DNA from: JAWKIW01 sp046331175
GTDB lineage: Bacteria; Actinomycetota; Acidimicrobiia; Acidimicrobiales; Acidimicrobilacustridaceae
Reading direction: 5' to 3'
DNA: 64,000 bases
Assembly: GCA_046331175.1 (NCBI GenBank)
Contig: JAXLRI010000013.1
Location: 1-64,000, forward strand
Part shown: positions 16,663 through 25,423 of the stretch, one piece after another
How the letters are laid out: every line of letters begins with the position of its first letter
How positions within the stretch are numbered: position 1 is the first letter of the stretch
Notes under the pieces: generated by a model
Told to the model about the DNA's origin: nothing
What the model saw: the letters and a program-made list of their open reading frames with translations, nothing else
The model's database searches: none
Position numbers and translations under genes: made by a program

Positions 16663-17883
16663 TCAGGTGACGGCGCCCACGTCCCAGCGCACCGGCATCC
16701 GCTTGATGCCGCCGATGAAGTTGGAGCGCAGGTACTCGACCTCGCCGTCGGGCTCGAGGCGGGGGAGCCGGGTGACGAGCTCGGTGAAGATCAGCCGCAG
16801 CTCGAGCCGGGCCAGGTTGGCGCCGAGGCAGAAGTGCGGACCACCGCCGCCGAACGCGATGTGGTCGTTGGGCGAGCGGGTCACGTCGAACCGGAAGGGG
16901 TCGTCGAAGACCTCCTCGTCGCGGTTGGCCGAGATGTGCCACATCACGACCTTGTCGCCCGCCTTGATCTGCTTGCCCCGCAGCTCGTAGTCGTCCATCG
17001 CGGTGCGGCGGAAGTGCAGGACCGGCGTGGCCCAGCGGAGGATCTCCTCGACGGCGAGGGCGATCGCGTCGGGGGAGGGGTCGGCCTGGAGGCGGGCCAG
17101 CTGGTCGGGGTGGTCCATCAGCGCCTTCATGCCGTGGGCGGTGGCGTTGCGGGTGGTCTCGTTGCCGGCCACGGTGAGCAGCAGGGCGAACATGTCGAAC
17201 TCGGACTCGCTCAGCTTGTCGCCCTCGACCTCGGCGTTGATGAGCTTGGTGACGAGGTCGTCGGCGGGATCGGCGCGGCGCTCGTCGGCGAGGGCGTTGA
17301 AGTACAGGTACAGCTCGCCGGCGGCCTCCATCCCCTCGGAGCGGTCGCCCTGGAACTCGGGGTCGTCGAAGCCGATCATGCGGTTCGACCAGTCGAACAG
17401 CTTGGTGCGGTCCTCGAGCGGCACGCCGAGCAGCTCGGCGATGGCCTGCAGCGGCAGCTCGGCGGCCACGTCGGCCACGAAGTCGCAGCGACCCCGCTCG
17501 ACGACGTTGTCGACGATGGTCTGGGCCTTGAACCGGAGGTGCTGCTCGAGCAGGCCGATCATCCGGGGGGTGAACCCCTTGTTCACCAGCAGCCGGTACC
17601 GCGTGTGCCGCGGTGGGTCCATGTACAGCATCATCTCCCGCACGCCGCCGTCGTCGGGGCCGATGTCGGGGATGTTGATGCCGTGCTCGTTGGACGAGAA
17701 GGTCTCCCAGTCGCGGTTCACGGCGATGAGGTCGGCGTGCTTGGTGATGCACCAGAACCCGTCACCGTCGGGCTCGGGGTGCCAGTGGACCGGGTCCTCG
17801 GCCCGCAGCACCTCGAACATCTCGTGGTGCCGGCCGAGGCGGAAGGTGTCCGGGTCGTAGAGGTCGACGTCGGAGAGCTGCAC
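16663..17883 (-). CDS. cytochrome P450, CYP125/142/124-like
   Basis: A 406-residue soluble bacterial P450. I-helix oxygen-binding AGNETTR is near 239-245, K-helix EEILR near 279, and the heme loop FGGGGPHFCLGANLAR near 344-359 (Cys about 352). The C-terminal NFIGGIKRMPVRW and early ITKHADLIAVNRDWETFSSN are typical of CYP124/125/142, which hydroxylate the terminal carbon of methyl-branched lipids and cholesterol or cholestenone in actinobacteria. Substrate is inferred from the clade and from nearby FadD19-, EchA19- and AMACR-like genes. The start is GTG 17883, after a purine-rich AGGGGGAC. No KstR-like site was seen ahead of it. Confidence 0.9.
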   Translation of the reverse strand: MQLSDVDLYDPDTFRLGRHHEMFEVLRAEDPVHWHPEPDGDGFWCITKHADLIAVNRDWETFSSNEHGINIPDIGPDDGGVREMMLYMDPPRHTRYRLLVNKGFTPRMIGLLEQHLRFKAQTIVDNVVERGRCDFVADVAAELPLQAIAELLGVPLEDRTKLFDWSNRMIGFDDPEFQGDRSEGMEAAGELYLYFNALADERRADPADDLVTKLINAEVEGDKLSESEFDMFALLLTVAGNETTRNATAHGMKALMDHPDQLARLQADPSPDAIALAVEEILRWATPVLHFRRTAMDDYELRGKQIKAGDKVVMWHISANRDEEVFDDPFRFDVTRSPNDHIAFGGGGPHFCLGANLARLELRLIFTELVTRLPRLEPDGEVEYLRSNFIGGIKRMPVRWDVGAVT

Positions 17884-18054
17884 GGGGTCCCCCTGGTGTG
17901 CGTGGCCGGCCCCCCGCCGGCGCTGGATCCGCCCGCCCGCAGGCTACCGGGCGCGGGTGCGGCGGGGGTCGGGCCGCGTGGGCCGGCGGGCCTTCGCGCC
18001 GCGTTGGCCGACGGGCCCTTGCGCCGGGTGGGGCGACGGGTCACGCTCGCCGTC

Positions 18055-19317
18055 GTGGACCGGGGGATCGCGAGGAGCAGGCGTCGTCGCCGAGGCCGGC
18101 GCGCGGTGGCCTCGGTCACCATCCTCGCGTGCACCGTGCTGTTGGCTGCCTGCACCTTGCCGATCTCGCCGATCTCCCTTCCCCCGCCAGGCGCACCTGG
18201 CATCGTCCGGGTGGTGCCCGGCTCCGTGCACAAGGTGTGCCAGCTGGTGGGTGAGGCCGACTTCGAGCGGGCCGTGCCCACCGGCAACCGCACGGCCAGC
18301 CGGTCGGGGCTCTACGGCACCGACCTCGGCATCCCGGTCGAGTACGGCGGTCGCCTCACCATGCTGTTCGGGGACTCGGTGGCGTTGGGCAACACGTCCA
18401 CCCGCACCTGGCAGGAGGACGCCGTCGGCTACTCGACCGATGCCTCGGCGGACGACTGCGTCGACCTCACGTTCCCGACGGCCGCCGACGGCTGGTTCGA
18501 CTACGCCACCATCCCGGGTGTCTCGCTGCAGGGCCTCGAGGTGCCCACCGGTGCCTTCGCCGCCCACGGCTTCCTGTTCGCCTTCTACACGACCGACTCG
18601 AACGTGTCGGCCGGGACCATGGGCCGCTCCGTGCTGGCCGTCAGCGAGCAGGGCACGCCCCGCTTCCGCAAGGTGCTCGACGTCTCGTCGGACCGGTTCA
18701 TCAACGTCTCGCCGGTGCCGGTCCGCAACGCCGACCTCCCGGGGCTGCCGTCGAACACGGGCGACGGGGTGCTGCTGTTCGGCTCGGGCGCGTGGCGCAA
18801 GAGCCCCATGTCGCTCGCGTGGGCGCCCCTCGACCGCCTGGCCGACAAGGCGTCGTGGCGCTGGTTCGCCGGGGTCGACGGCAGCGGCACGCCGCGGTGG
18901 GCCGAGACCGAGGCGGGGGCCACCGATCTGTTCGGGCCGCCGTGCCTCGGCGAGCTGCAGGTCACGTGGCAGCCCGCGCTCGGGCGGTTCGTGCTGCTCG
19001 ACAGCTGCGACACGCCGCGGGGCATCCACCTGGCGTCGGCGCCGCGGCCGTGGGGGCCGTGGTCGGACCACCTGACGGTGTTCGACCCGTGGGCCGACGG
19101 CGGGTACTGCCACTTCATGCACGCCGTGCAGGACCCGCCGTGCGACACGGTCAACGACCCGTTCCGGGCGGGGGACTGGGGCGGCGAGTACGGCGCCTAC
19201 CTGATCGACCGGTACACCCGCGTCGAGCCGGGCGGCGACCTCACCGTGTTCTTCACCATGTCGACGTGGAACCCGTACACGGTCGAGCTCATGACGGCGC
19301 GGCTGCGCCTGTCCTGA
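18055..19317 (+). CDS. secreted DUF4185 lipoprotein
   Basis: A 420-residue exported protein with an Arg-rich n-region, a hydrophobic run and the lipobox LLAAC (Cys33). The mature part resembles DUF4185: RLTMLFGDSVALGN early, repeated beta-rich blocks such as FLFAFYTTDSN and VLLFGSGAWRKSPMSLAWAP, and GDLTVFFTMSTWNPYTVELM at the C-terminus. That is the layout of a five-bladed-propeller, glycosidase-like family of unknown function. Paired cysteines suggest disulfides. GTG 18055 is chosen because it includes the basic n-region; GTG 18106 is an alternative. It is divergent from the P450 gene and convergent with the CoA-transferase gene. Confidence 0.7.
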   Translation: MDRGIARSRRRRRGRRAVASVTILACTVLLAACTLPISPISLPPPGAPGIVRVVPGSVHKVCQLVGEADFERAVPTGNRTASRSGLYGTDLGIPVEYGGRLTMLFGDSVALGNTSTRTWQEDAVGYSTDASADDCVDLTFPTAADGWFDYATIPGVSLQGLEVPTGAFAAHGFLFAFYTTDSNVSAGTMGRSVLAVSEQGTPRFRKVLDVSSDRFINVSPVPVRNADLPGLPSNTGDGVLLFGSGAWRKSPMSLAWAPLDRLADKASWRWFAGVDGSGTPRWAETEAGATDLFGPPCLGELQVTWQPALGRFVLLDSCDTPRGIHLASAPRPWGPWSDHLTVFDPWADGGYCHFMHAVQDPPCDTVNDPFRAGDWGGEYGAYLIDRYTRVEPGGDLTVFFTMSTWNPYTVELMTARLRLS

Positions 19318-19343
19318 TCGGCCGGCACGGCCGGACCGGCCGA
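19318..19343. terminator. hairpin terminator between convergent genes
   Basis: TCGGCCGG (19318-19325) pairs with CCGGCCGA (19336-19343) across a 10-base loop. It begins right after the DUF4185 stop and lies before the stop of the opposing gene at 19351. Confidence 0.6.
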
Positions 19344-19350
19344 GGCGCGA

Positions 19351-20496
19351 TCAGGCGATGGCGCCGGCGGCGCGGAGGGCGGCGACCTCGCCGGCGGTGA
19401 ACCCGGCCTCGGCGAGCACCTCGTCGGTGTGGTGGCCGGCGGGTGCCGGCGGCCGGTCGAGCGCGGCGGGCGTGCGGTCGAACCGCGGGGCCGGGGCGGG
19501 CTGGGGGACGCCGGCGACGTCGACGAACGTGGAGCGGGCGCGGATGTGGGGGTGGTCGAGGACCTCGTCGAAGGGCAGCACCGGCGCCACGCAGTGGTCG
19601 GGGTCGGCGAAGGCCTCCATCCACTCGTCGCGCGTGCGGGTGGCGATGATCGCGGCGAAGCGAGCCTTGAGCTCGGGCCACTTGGATTCGTCCGCCTGGT
19701 CGGGCAGGTCGTCGGCGTCCAGCCCGAGCACGGCCAGCAGGTTGGCGTAGAACTTCGGCTCGATGGCCCCGATCGACAGCCACCGGCCGTCGGCGCACTC
19801 GTAGACGTCGTAGTAGTGGGCCCCCGAGTCGAGCCAGTTCGTGCCGCGCTCGGGGTGGAAGAAGCCGAGCGCGTAGGCGGGGGCGATCGGGGCCGAGAGC
19901 AGCGCCGCGCCGTCGACCATGGCGGCGTCGATCACCTGGCCCTCGCCCGAGCGGGACCGCTCGGCCAGCGCGCAGGCGATGCCGAAGGCCAGCAGCATCC
20001 CGCCGCCGCCGAAGTCGCCGAGCAGGTTGAGCGGCGGCGTCGGGGGTTGACCGGCCCGGCCGATGTGGGCCAGGGGGCCGGCCAGGGCGATGTAGTTGAT
20101 GTCGTGACCGGCCCGGTCGGCGAAGGGGCCCTCCTGGCCCCAGCCGGTCATGCGGCCGTAGACGAGGCGCGGGTTGCGGGCCCGCAGATCGTCGGGGCCG
20201 AGGCCCAGCCGCTCGGCCACGCCCGGGCGGAACCCCTCGACGAACACGTCGGCGCCGTCGACGAGGCGGCGGACGGCCTCGACGCCGTCGGGGTGCTTCA
20301 GGTCGACGGCGAGGCTGCGGCGACCCCGGCCGTAGACGTTGCCCTTGGCGGCCTCGAGGGGCGCCCCCATGGCCTGGTCGGCCCGGTCGACCGACACGAC
20401 GTCGGCGCCCATGTCGGCCAACAGCATGGCGGCGAACGGGGCGGGCCCCAGCCCGGCCAGCTCCACCACCCGCACGCCCTCCAGCGGTCCCGGCAT
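19351..20496 (-). CDS. alpha-methylacyl-CoA racemase / family III CoA-transferase
   Basis: A 381-residue CaiB/BaiF-fold protein. It opens GPLEGVRVVELAGLGPAPFAAMLLADMGADV, the N-terminal signature. The racemase residues known from mycobacterial MCR line up: His in AGHDINYIALAG (about 130) and Asp in LLGDFGGGGM (about 157). It has VYGRMTGWGQ and ends in DEVLAEAGFTAGEVAALRAAGAI. Length fits AMACR/MCR (about 360-380) rather than the longer formyl-CoA transferases. It would interconvert 2R and 2S methyl-branched acyl-CoAs, as needed for beta-oxidation of sterol side chains. ATG 20496 follows GGAGGGG. Divergent from the LLM gene at 20611. Confidence 0.9.
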   Translation of the reverse strand: MPGPLEGVRVVELAGLGPAPFAAMLLADMGADVVSVDRADQAMGAPLEAAKGNVYGRGRRSLAVDLKHPDGVEAVRRLVDGADVFVEGFRPGVAERLGLGPDDLRARNPRLVYGRMTGWGQEGPFADRAGHDINYIALAGPLAHIGRAGQPPTPPLNLLGDFGGGGMLLAFGIACALAERSRSGEGQVIDAAMVDGAALLSAPIAPAYALGFFHPERGTNWLDSGAHYYDVYECADGRWLSIGAIEPKFYANLLAVLGLDADDLPDQADESKWPELKARFAAIIATRTRDEWMEAFADPDHCVAPVLPFDEVLDHPHIRARSTFVDVAGVPQPAPAPRFDRTPAALDRPPAPAGHHTDEVLAEAGFTAGEVAALRAAGAIA

Positions 20497-20610
20497 CGGC
20501 TCCCCTCCTGCGGTCGGCGATCGCGCTGCGAGCACGCTGGCCGATGGGCGGCGCCCGCGCCAAGTCCGCCGGGTCGTGGTCGGCGCACCCGGCGCGGCCA
20601 TGCTGTGCCG

Positions 20611-21654
20611 GTGCGCCTCGACACCCAGCTCACCGCCCCGCTCGGCCTGGTCGGCCTCCAGGTCGCCGAGCTCGTCGCCGCCGGCCTCGACGGCGCCTAC
20701 ACCTTCGAGGGGCCCAACGACGTGTTCCTGCCGCTGGCCGAGGCGGCCGCCGCCGGCGTCGCCGCCCGTGGTCGTGGCGAGGGCGAGCTCGACCTGTACT
20801 CGAACGTGGCCATCGCCTTCCCCCGCAGCCCCATGCACCTCGCCCTGGCGGCGTGGGACCTGCAGCGCGCCACCGAGGGCCGGTTCGTGCTCGGGCTCGG
20901 CACCCAGGTGCGGGCCCACGTCGAGCGCCGCTACGGCGCCACGTGGGGCCGGCCGGTGGCCCACCTGCGCGAGGTGGTCGACGCCGTGCACGCCGTGTTC
21001 GCCGCCTTCCAGGACGGGAGGCCGCTCGCCGTGGAGGGCGAGTACGTCCGCCTGGACCTGCTGCCGCCGCTGTTCGACCCGGGTCCGCTCGAGTGGGGGC
21101 CGCCCCCGGTCTGGTGCGGCGCCTTCGGTCCGGCCATGACGCGGATGGTGGCGACCGTCGCCGACGGCCTCCTCGTCCACCCGTTCCACACCGAGCGGTT
21201 CCTGGTCGAGCACACCCTGCCGCTCGTCGCCGAGGGCCTGGCCGCCTCGGGCCGAGGGCGAGACGCCTTCGGCATCGGTGCATCGACCTTGGTGTGCGCC
21301 GGCCGGGACGAGGCCGAGCAGGCGGTGGCCGACGAGGGCTGCCGCTGGCTGCTGGCGTTCTACGGATCCACCCCCGCCTATCGACCCGTCCTCGACCTCG
21401 AGGGCCGCGGCGATCTGCAGCCCCGGCTCCAGGCCTGCACGCGGGAGGGGCGGTGGGACGAGATGCCGGCCCTCCTCGGCGACGACCTGCTGCACGCCGT
21501 CTGCGTTCGTGGCACGCCCGAGCAGGTCGGCGCCGAGCTGGTCCGGCGCTACGAGGGGCGGGCCGACCGGCTCGGCCTGACCTTGCCCTACGCCGCCGGC
21601 GACGGCCTGCTCGCCGACGTCGTGGCGGCCACCCGACGGGCATCACGTTTCTGA
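20611..21654 (+). CDS. LLM-class (F420-type) oxidoreductase
   Basis: A 347-residue luciferase-like protein with the N-terminal block LDTQLTAPLGLVGLQVAELVAAGLDGAYTFEGPNDVF and FVLGLGTQVRAHVERRYGATW (about 91-111), a pattern of an actinobacterial F420-dependent subfamily. It also has PVWCGAFGPAMTRMVATVADGLLVHPF in the C-terminal half. Substrate is unknown. GTG 20611 is taken as the start, but the in-frame GTG two codons earlier is equally possible. It ends at the operator of the Liv operon: its TGA stop is part of the TGACG half-site at 21652. Confidence 0.83.
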   Translation: MRLDTQLTAPLGLVGLQVAELVAAGLDGAYTFEGPNDVFLPLAEAAAAGVAARGRGEGELDLYSNVAIAFPRSPMHLALAAWDLQRATEGRFVLGLGTQVRAHVERRYGATWGRPVAHLREVVDAVHAVFAAFQDGRPLAVEGEYVRLDLLPPLFDPGPLEWGPPPVWCGAFGPAMTRMVATVADGLLVHPFHTERFLVEHTLPLVAEGLAASGRGRDAFGIGASTLVCAGRDEAEQAVADEGCRWLLAFYGSTPAYRPVLDLEGRGDLQPRLQACTREGRWDEMPALLGDDLLHAVCVRGTPEQVGAELVRRYEGRADRLGLTLPYAAGDGLLADVVAATRRASRF

Positions 21655-21682
21655 CGCGACGTCACATTCTTTTTGGTAGGTT
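21652..21682 (+). promoter_or_regulatory. operator TGACG-CGA-CGTCA and TAGGTT -10 box of the first Liv operon
   Basis: A 13-bp inverted repeat (21652-21664) overlaps the expected -35 position of a promoter whose -10 box is TAGGTT (21677-21682, 17 bases after position 21659). Its arms are identical to the sites at 3834 and, with one mismatch, 7841. The roughly 200-base leader that follows, to 21892, has no gene I can support. Confidence 0.5.
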
Positions 21683-21892
21683 CCCGGCACTCACCCGCTG
21701 GTGTGCCGACGGGGGTCGATGCGGCCGGGTGAGCCGAGAGGGAGGTCTTGTGGCGCGAGGGCCACGCAGAGATCAGGTGTGCCGGACGCGCCCGGGGCGA
21801 CGCCCCACGACGCGCTCGGGGTGGTGGACTGCCCGTGTTCCGGACCGGGGCGCGCCGACGCGCCCGTGGACCTCTGGGGAAGAAGGGGAGCC

Positions 21893-23317
21893 ATGAAGAC
21901 GCGCCTGGTGATCGTGCTGGTGATGGTGGGGCTGGTGGCCGCGGCGTGCGGCACGCGCGTGCCCGACCAGACCAAGGCCAACGCCACCGGTGGCCTCACC
22001 ACCGGTGGGGGCAGCGCGGGTGGGGCCCAGGCCGCCTCGGGTGCGCCGGTGTCGGCCGACGGCAAGGTGATGTTCGGCTCGGTCGAGTCGCCCTGCGGCC
22101 CCGGTGACGCCAAGGGCGCCACCGACATCGGGGTCACCGACACCGAGATCCACGTCGGCACGATCGCCGACGTGAGCGGCCCCAAGCCCGGCCTCAACAA
22201 GGGCATGCACGACTCGATGAAGGCCTTCGAGAAGTGGTGCAACGACCAGGGCGGCATCCTCGGCCGCAAGCTGGTGGTCGACCTGCTCGACTCCAAGCTC
22301 CTCAACTACCAGGACACCATCAAGGGCGCCTGCAACACCCAGCTGGCCCTGGTCGGCGGCCTCGGCGTGCTCGACCAGACCGGCGCCCAGGACGCCGTCG
22401 ACTGCGGCCTCGTGCTCGTGCCCGGCGCGGCGGTCAGCCCCGAGCAGACGGAGGCGTCCAACGTCGTCCAGCCCATGCCGAACCTGATCCACAAGTACCT
22501 CGTGGGCCCGGCGGAGTGGGTGGCCAAGACGTACCCGGACAGCATCAAGAAGGCGGGCAACGTCTACAGCAACTTCCAGACCACCAAGCAGCAGTCCGAC
22601 AAGCTCATCGAGGCGTACAAGCAGAGCGGCTTCGACTTCACCTTCCACGAGGCGGCCAACGTCAACGAGTCGAACTGGGCCCCGATCGTGGTGGCGATGA
22701 AGAACAAGGGCGTCGACTACTTCACCCTCACCTCGTCGTTCGAGGAGGTCGTGCCGCTGCTCGCTGCCATGCAGCAGCAGGACTACAAGCCCAAGGTCAT
22801 CGAGCTCGAGACCAACTTCTACAACTCGAAGTTCCCGAAGGACGCCGGCGCCACCGCCGACGGCACGTTCGTGCGCCTCACGGCGTGGCCGTTCGAGGAG
22901 GCCGACAAGAACCCGGCGATGCAGCAGTACCTCAAGGCGCTCAAGGCGGCCGTCCCCGACGCCGAGCCCGAGCTGCTCGGCGTGCAGGCCTGGTCGGCCG
23001 GTCTGCTGTTCGCCACCGCCGCCAAGGCCACCGGCTCGAACCTCACCCGCACGACGCTCTTCGACGAGCTGAAGAAGATCCACAAGTGGAACGGCGGCGG
23101 CCTCCAGGGCACGTCCGACCCCGGCAACAGCACGCCGAGCACGTGCTTCGTCATCATGGAGGTCAAGGACGGCGGGTTCGTGCGGAAGTACCCGCTCGAG
23201 GACGCCGACGCCGAGGTCTACAACAACGACGTCGCCAAGGGCATGGCGTGCCCGCCGGCCGACGAGGGCCTCGCCACGCTCACCGGCGACTACGGCCAAG
23301 GCGCCAAGAAGAAGTAG
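21893..23317 (+). CDS. Liv-type ABC transporter substrate-binding lipoprotein
   Basis: A 474-residue lipoprotein (lipobox LVAAAC, Cys19) with a Gly/Ser/Thr linker to about residue 60. A type-I periplasmic-binding fold of the branched-chain amino acid (Peripla_BP_6) family follows: TDTEIHVGTIADVSGPKPGLNKG, FEKWCNDQGGILGRKL and QQDYKPKVIELETNFYNSKF. Family members bind amino acids, amides, urea or aromatic and fatty acids, so the ligand is not fixed. Four Cys in the mature domain could form disulfides. ATG 21893 follows GGGGAG. First gene of an operon with a fused permease and two ATPases, under the operator at 21652. Confidence 0.88.
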   Translation: MKTRLVIVLVMVGLVAAACGTRVPDQTKANATGGLTTGGGSAGGAQAASGAPVSADGKVMFGSVESPCGPGDAKGATDIGVTDTEIHVGTIADVSGPKPGLNKGMHDSMKAFEKWCNDQGGILGRKLVVDLLDSKLLNYQDTIKGACNTQLALVGGLGVLDQTGAQDAVDCGLVLVPGAAVSPEQTEASNVVQPMPNLIHKYLVGPAEWVAKTYPDSIKKAGNVYSNFQTTKQQSDKLIEAYKQSGFDFTFHEAANVNESNWAPIVVAMKNKGVDYFTLTSSFEEVVPLLAAMQQQDYKPKVIELETNFYNSKFPKDAGATADGTFVRLTAWPFEEADKNPAMQQYLKALKAAVPDAEPELLGVQAWSAGLLFATAAKATGSNLTRTTLFDELKKIHKWNGGGLQGTSDPGNSTPSTCFVIMEVKDGGFVRKYPLEDADAEVYNNDVAKGMACPPADEGLATLTGDYGQGAKKK

Positions 23318-23323
23318 GGGGCG

Positions 23324-25423
23324 ATGCGCGACTTCCTGTCGTTCACCATCCTGGGGCTGGTCACCGCGGCGATCTACGCGGTGGCGGCCAGCGGCCTGGT
23401 GGTGACCTACACGACGTCGGGCATCTTCAACTTCGCCCACGGCGCCATCGGCATGATCGGCGCGTTCGCCTACTGGCAGCTCGCCTACGGCTGGGGCGTG
23501 CCCACGCCCATCGCCATCGCCCTGGTCCTGCTGGTGCTGGCGCCCGCCTTCGGCTGGGGTCTCGACCGCACCATCTTCCGCGGCCTGCAGGGCACGTCGG
23601 AGGTCACGCGCGTCGTGGTCTCCATCGGCCTCACCTTCGGCCTCATCGCGCTCGCGCCGATCGTCTGGTCGCCCAAGCAGAACCGCAAGGTGCAGCCCCT
23701 GTTCGGCCAGAACAAGGTGACGATCTTCGACGTCGGCGTGACGTGGCACCAGCTCACGATCATCGCGGTCGCCATCGCGGTGGCCATCGGCCTGCGCGCC
23801 CTGCTCTACGGCACCCGGTCCGGGGTGAACATGCGGGCGGTCGTCGACAACCGGTCGCTGGCCCAGCTCAACGGCGCCCGGCCGAACCGGGCGTCGTCGC
23901 TCAGCTGGGCGCTGGGCTGCTCGCTCGCCGCGCTGGCCGGCATCCTCATCGCCGACCAGCTCGGCCTCGAGGTGGTCGCCCTCACGTTCCTGGTGGTGAA
24001 CGCCTACGCCGCCGCCATCGTGGGCCGCCTCACGTCGTTGCCGCTCACCTTCCTCGGCGCCGCCATCCTCGGCCTGCTCCAGAGCTACGCCTCGGGCTAC
24101 CTGCCGAAGAACCCCGACTGGCTGCCCGCCGACGTCGACCTCGCCACCCCGCTGCGGCTGGCCATCCCCGTGATCATGTTGTTCGTGGTGCTGCTCCTGC
24201 TGCCCCACGCCCCGTTGCGGGTCCACGGCCTGGTCCGCAGCCGGGAGTCGGTGCCGCGTCCCACCATGAAGCGGTCGCTCGTCGGCTTCGGGCTGGTCAT
24301 CCTCGCCACCGCCGGGCTCACCCTGGTGCTCGACCCGAAGAACACGCTGTCGTGGAGCCGCGGGTTCGCCTTCGGCCTCATCATGCTGTCGCTGGTGCCG
24401 CTCACCGGCTACGGGGGACAGATCTCGCTCGCCCAGATCAGCTTCGCCGGGCTCGGCGCGTACGCGGTGGCCCAGTGGGGCGGGGTGGACTCGTTCAACC
24501 CGCTGGGGCTCGTGCTCGCCGTGGTGATCGCGGCCGCCGTGGGCGCCGTCGTCGCCCTGCCCGCGCTGCGCCTGCGCGGCATCTACCTCGCGCTGGCCAC
24601 CCTCGCCTTCGCCTTCTTCATGGAGAAGGTCGTGTTCTCCCAACGGGCCGTCTTCGGCGCCGGTGCCCGCCCGGTGGTCCGCCCGCCCGGGCTCGAGGGC
24701 GACGGCGCCTTCATGATCTTCATGGCCGTCGTGTTCTGCCTCGTCGGCCTCGGGGTCGTGTGGCTGCGCCTCGGGCCGTTCGGCCGCCGCCTCCAGGCCA
24801 TGAAGGACAGCCCGGCGGCGTGCGCGACGCTCGGCCTGAACCTCACCGTCACCAAGCTGCAGGTGTTCGTGCTCTCGGCTGCCATCGCCGGCCTGGGCGG
24901 CGCCATGCTGGCGATGCTGCAGAAGTCGGCCACCCCGGCCAACTACGACACGCTCCAGGGGTTGCCGATCCTGCTGATGGCCGTCGCCGGCGGCATCGCC
25001 ATGGTGAGCGGATCGCTCACCGGCGGCATGCTGTACGCGTCCTTCCCGATCGTCGGCGACCTCATCCCTCCGCTGGCCAACCTGCTCGCCGTGGCACCCG
25101 GCCTGATCGGCATCAGCCTCGGTCGCAACCCCAACGGCATCGCCAGCGACGTGAGCACGCGGGTGCGCGAGCTGAAGGAGCGCCGGGCTCGCCCTGCCGA
25201 CGTTCCGACCGCGGTCGCCTCCGAGGCCGAAGCCGAGGCCGAGGCGAGCGACGCCGCCGCCACCGGCGGCATGCGGTGGCGCCTGCCGATGGAACCGCTC
25301 GCCGACATCGAGCAGGTCGGCATCGATCGCCCCTTCACCGCCGCCGACGTCGCGCTCATCGACCGCGTGCTCGGCCTCGACGAGGAGGAGGTGAGCGCCG
25401 GTGTCGTTGCTCGAGGTCGCTGA
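23324..25423 (+). CDS. LivH-LivM fused permease with C-terminal extension
   Basis: A 699-residue fusion of the two Liv permease subunits. Residues about 1-290 are LivH-like (SGLVVTYTTSGIFNFAHGAIGMIGAF), and about 315-600 are LivM-like (PLTGYGGQISLAQISFAGLGAYAV, LALATLAFAFF). After the last helix there is a roughly 90-residue tail: an Ala/Glu-rich linker (EAEAEAEASDAAA), then MRWRLPMEPLADIEQVGIDRPFTAADVALIDRVLGL. That tail is absent from the paralogue at 54619. It forms the membrane channel for the binding protein upstream. It begins six bases after the previous stop and overlaps livG by 23 bases. Confidence 0.9.
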   Translation: MRDFLSFTILGLVTAAIYAVAASGLVVTYTTSGIFNFAHGAIGMIGAFAYWQLAYGWGVPTPIAIALVLLVLAPAFGWGLDRTIFRGLQGTSEVTRVVVSIGLTFGLIALAPIVWSPKQNRKVQPLFGQNKVTIFDVGVTWHQLTIIAVAIAVAIGLRALLYGTRSGVNMRAVVDNRSLAQLNGARPNRASSLSWALGCSLAALAGILIADQLGLEVVALTFLVVNAYAAAIVGRLTSLPLTFLGAAILGLLQSYASGYLPKNPDWLPADVDLATPLRLAIPVIMLFVVLLLLPHAPLRVHGLVRSRESVPRPTMKRSLVGFGLVILATAGLTLVLDPKNTLSWSRGFAFGLIMLSLVPLTGYGGQISLAQISFAGLGAYAVAQWGGVDSFNPLGLVLAVVIAAAVGAVVALPALRLRGIYLALATLAFAFFMEKVVFSQRAVFGAGARPVVRPPGLEGDGAFMIFMAVVFCLVGLGVVWLRLGPFGRRLQAMKDSPAACATLGLNLTVTKLQVFVLSAAIAGLGGAMLAMLQKSATPANYDTLQGLPILLMAVAGGIAMVSGSLTGGMLYASFPIVGDLIPPLANLLAVAPGLIGISLGRNPNGIASDVSTRVRELKERRARPADVPTAVASEAEAEAEASDAAATGGMRWRLPMEPLADIEQVGIDRPFTAADVALIDRVLGLDEEEVSAGVVARGR

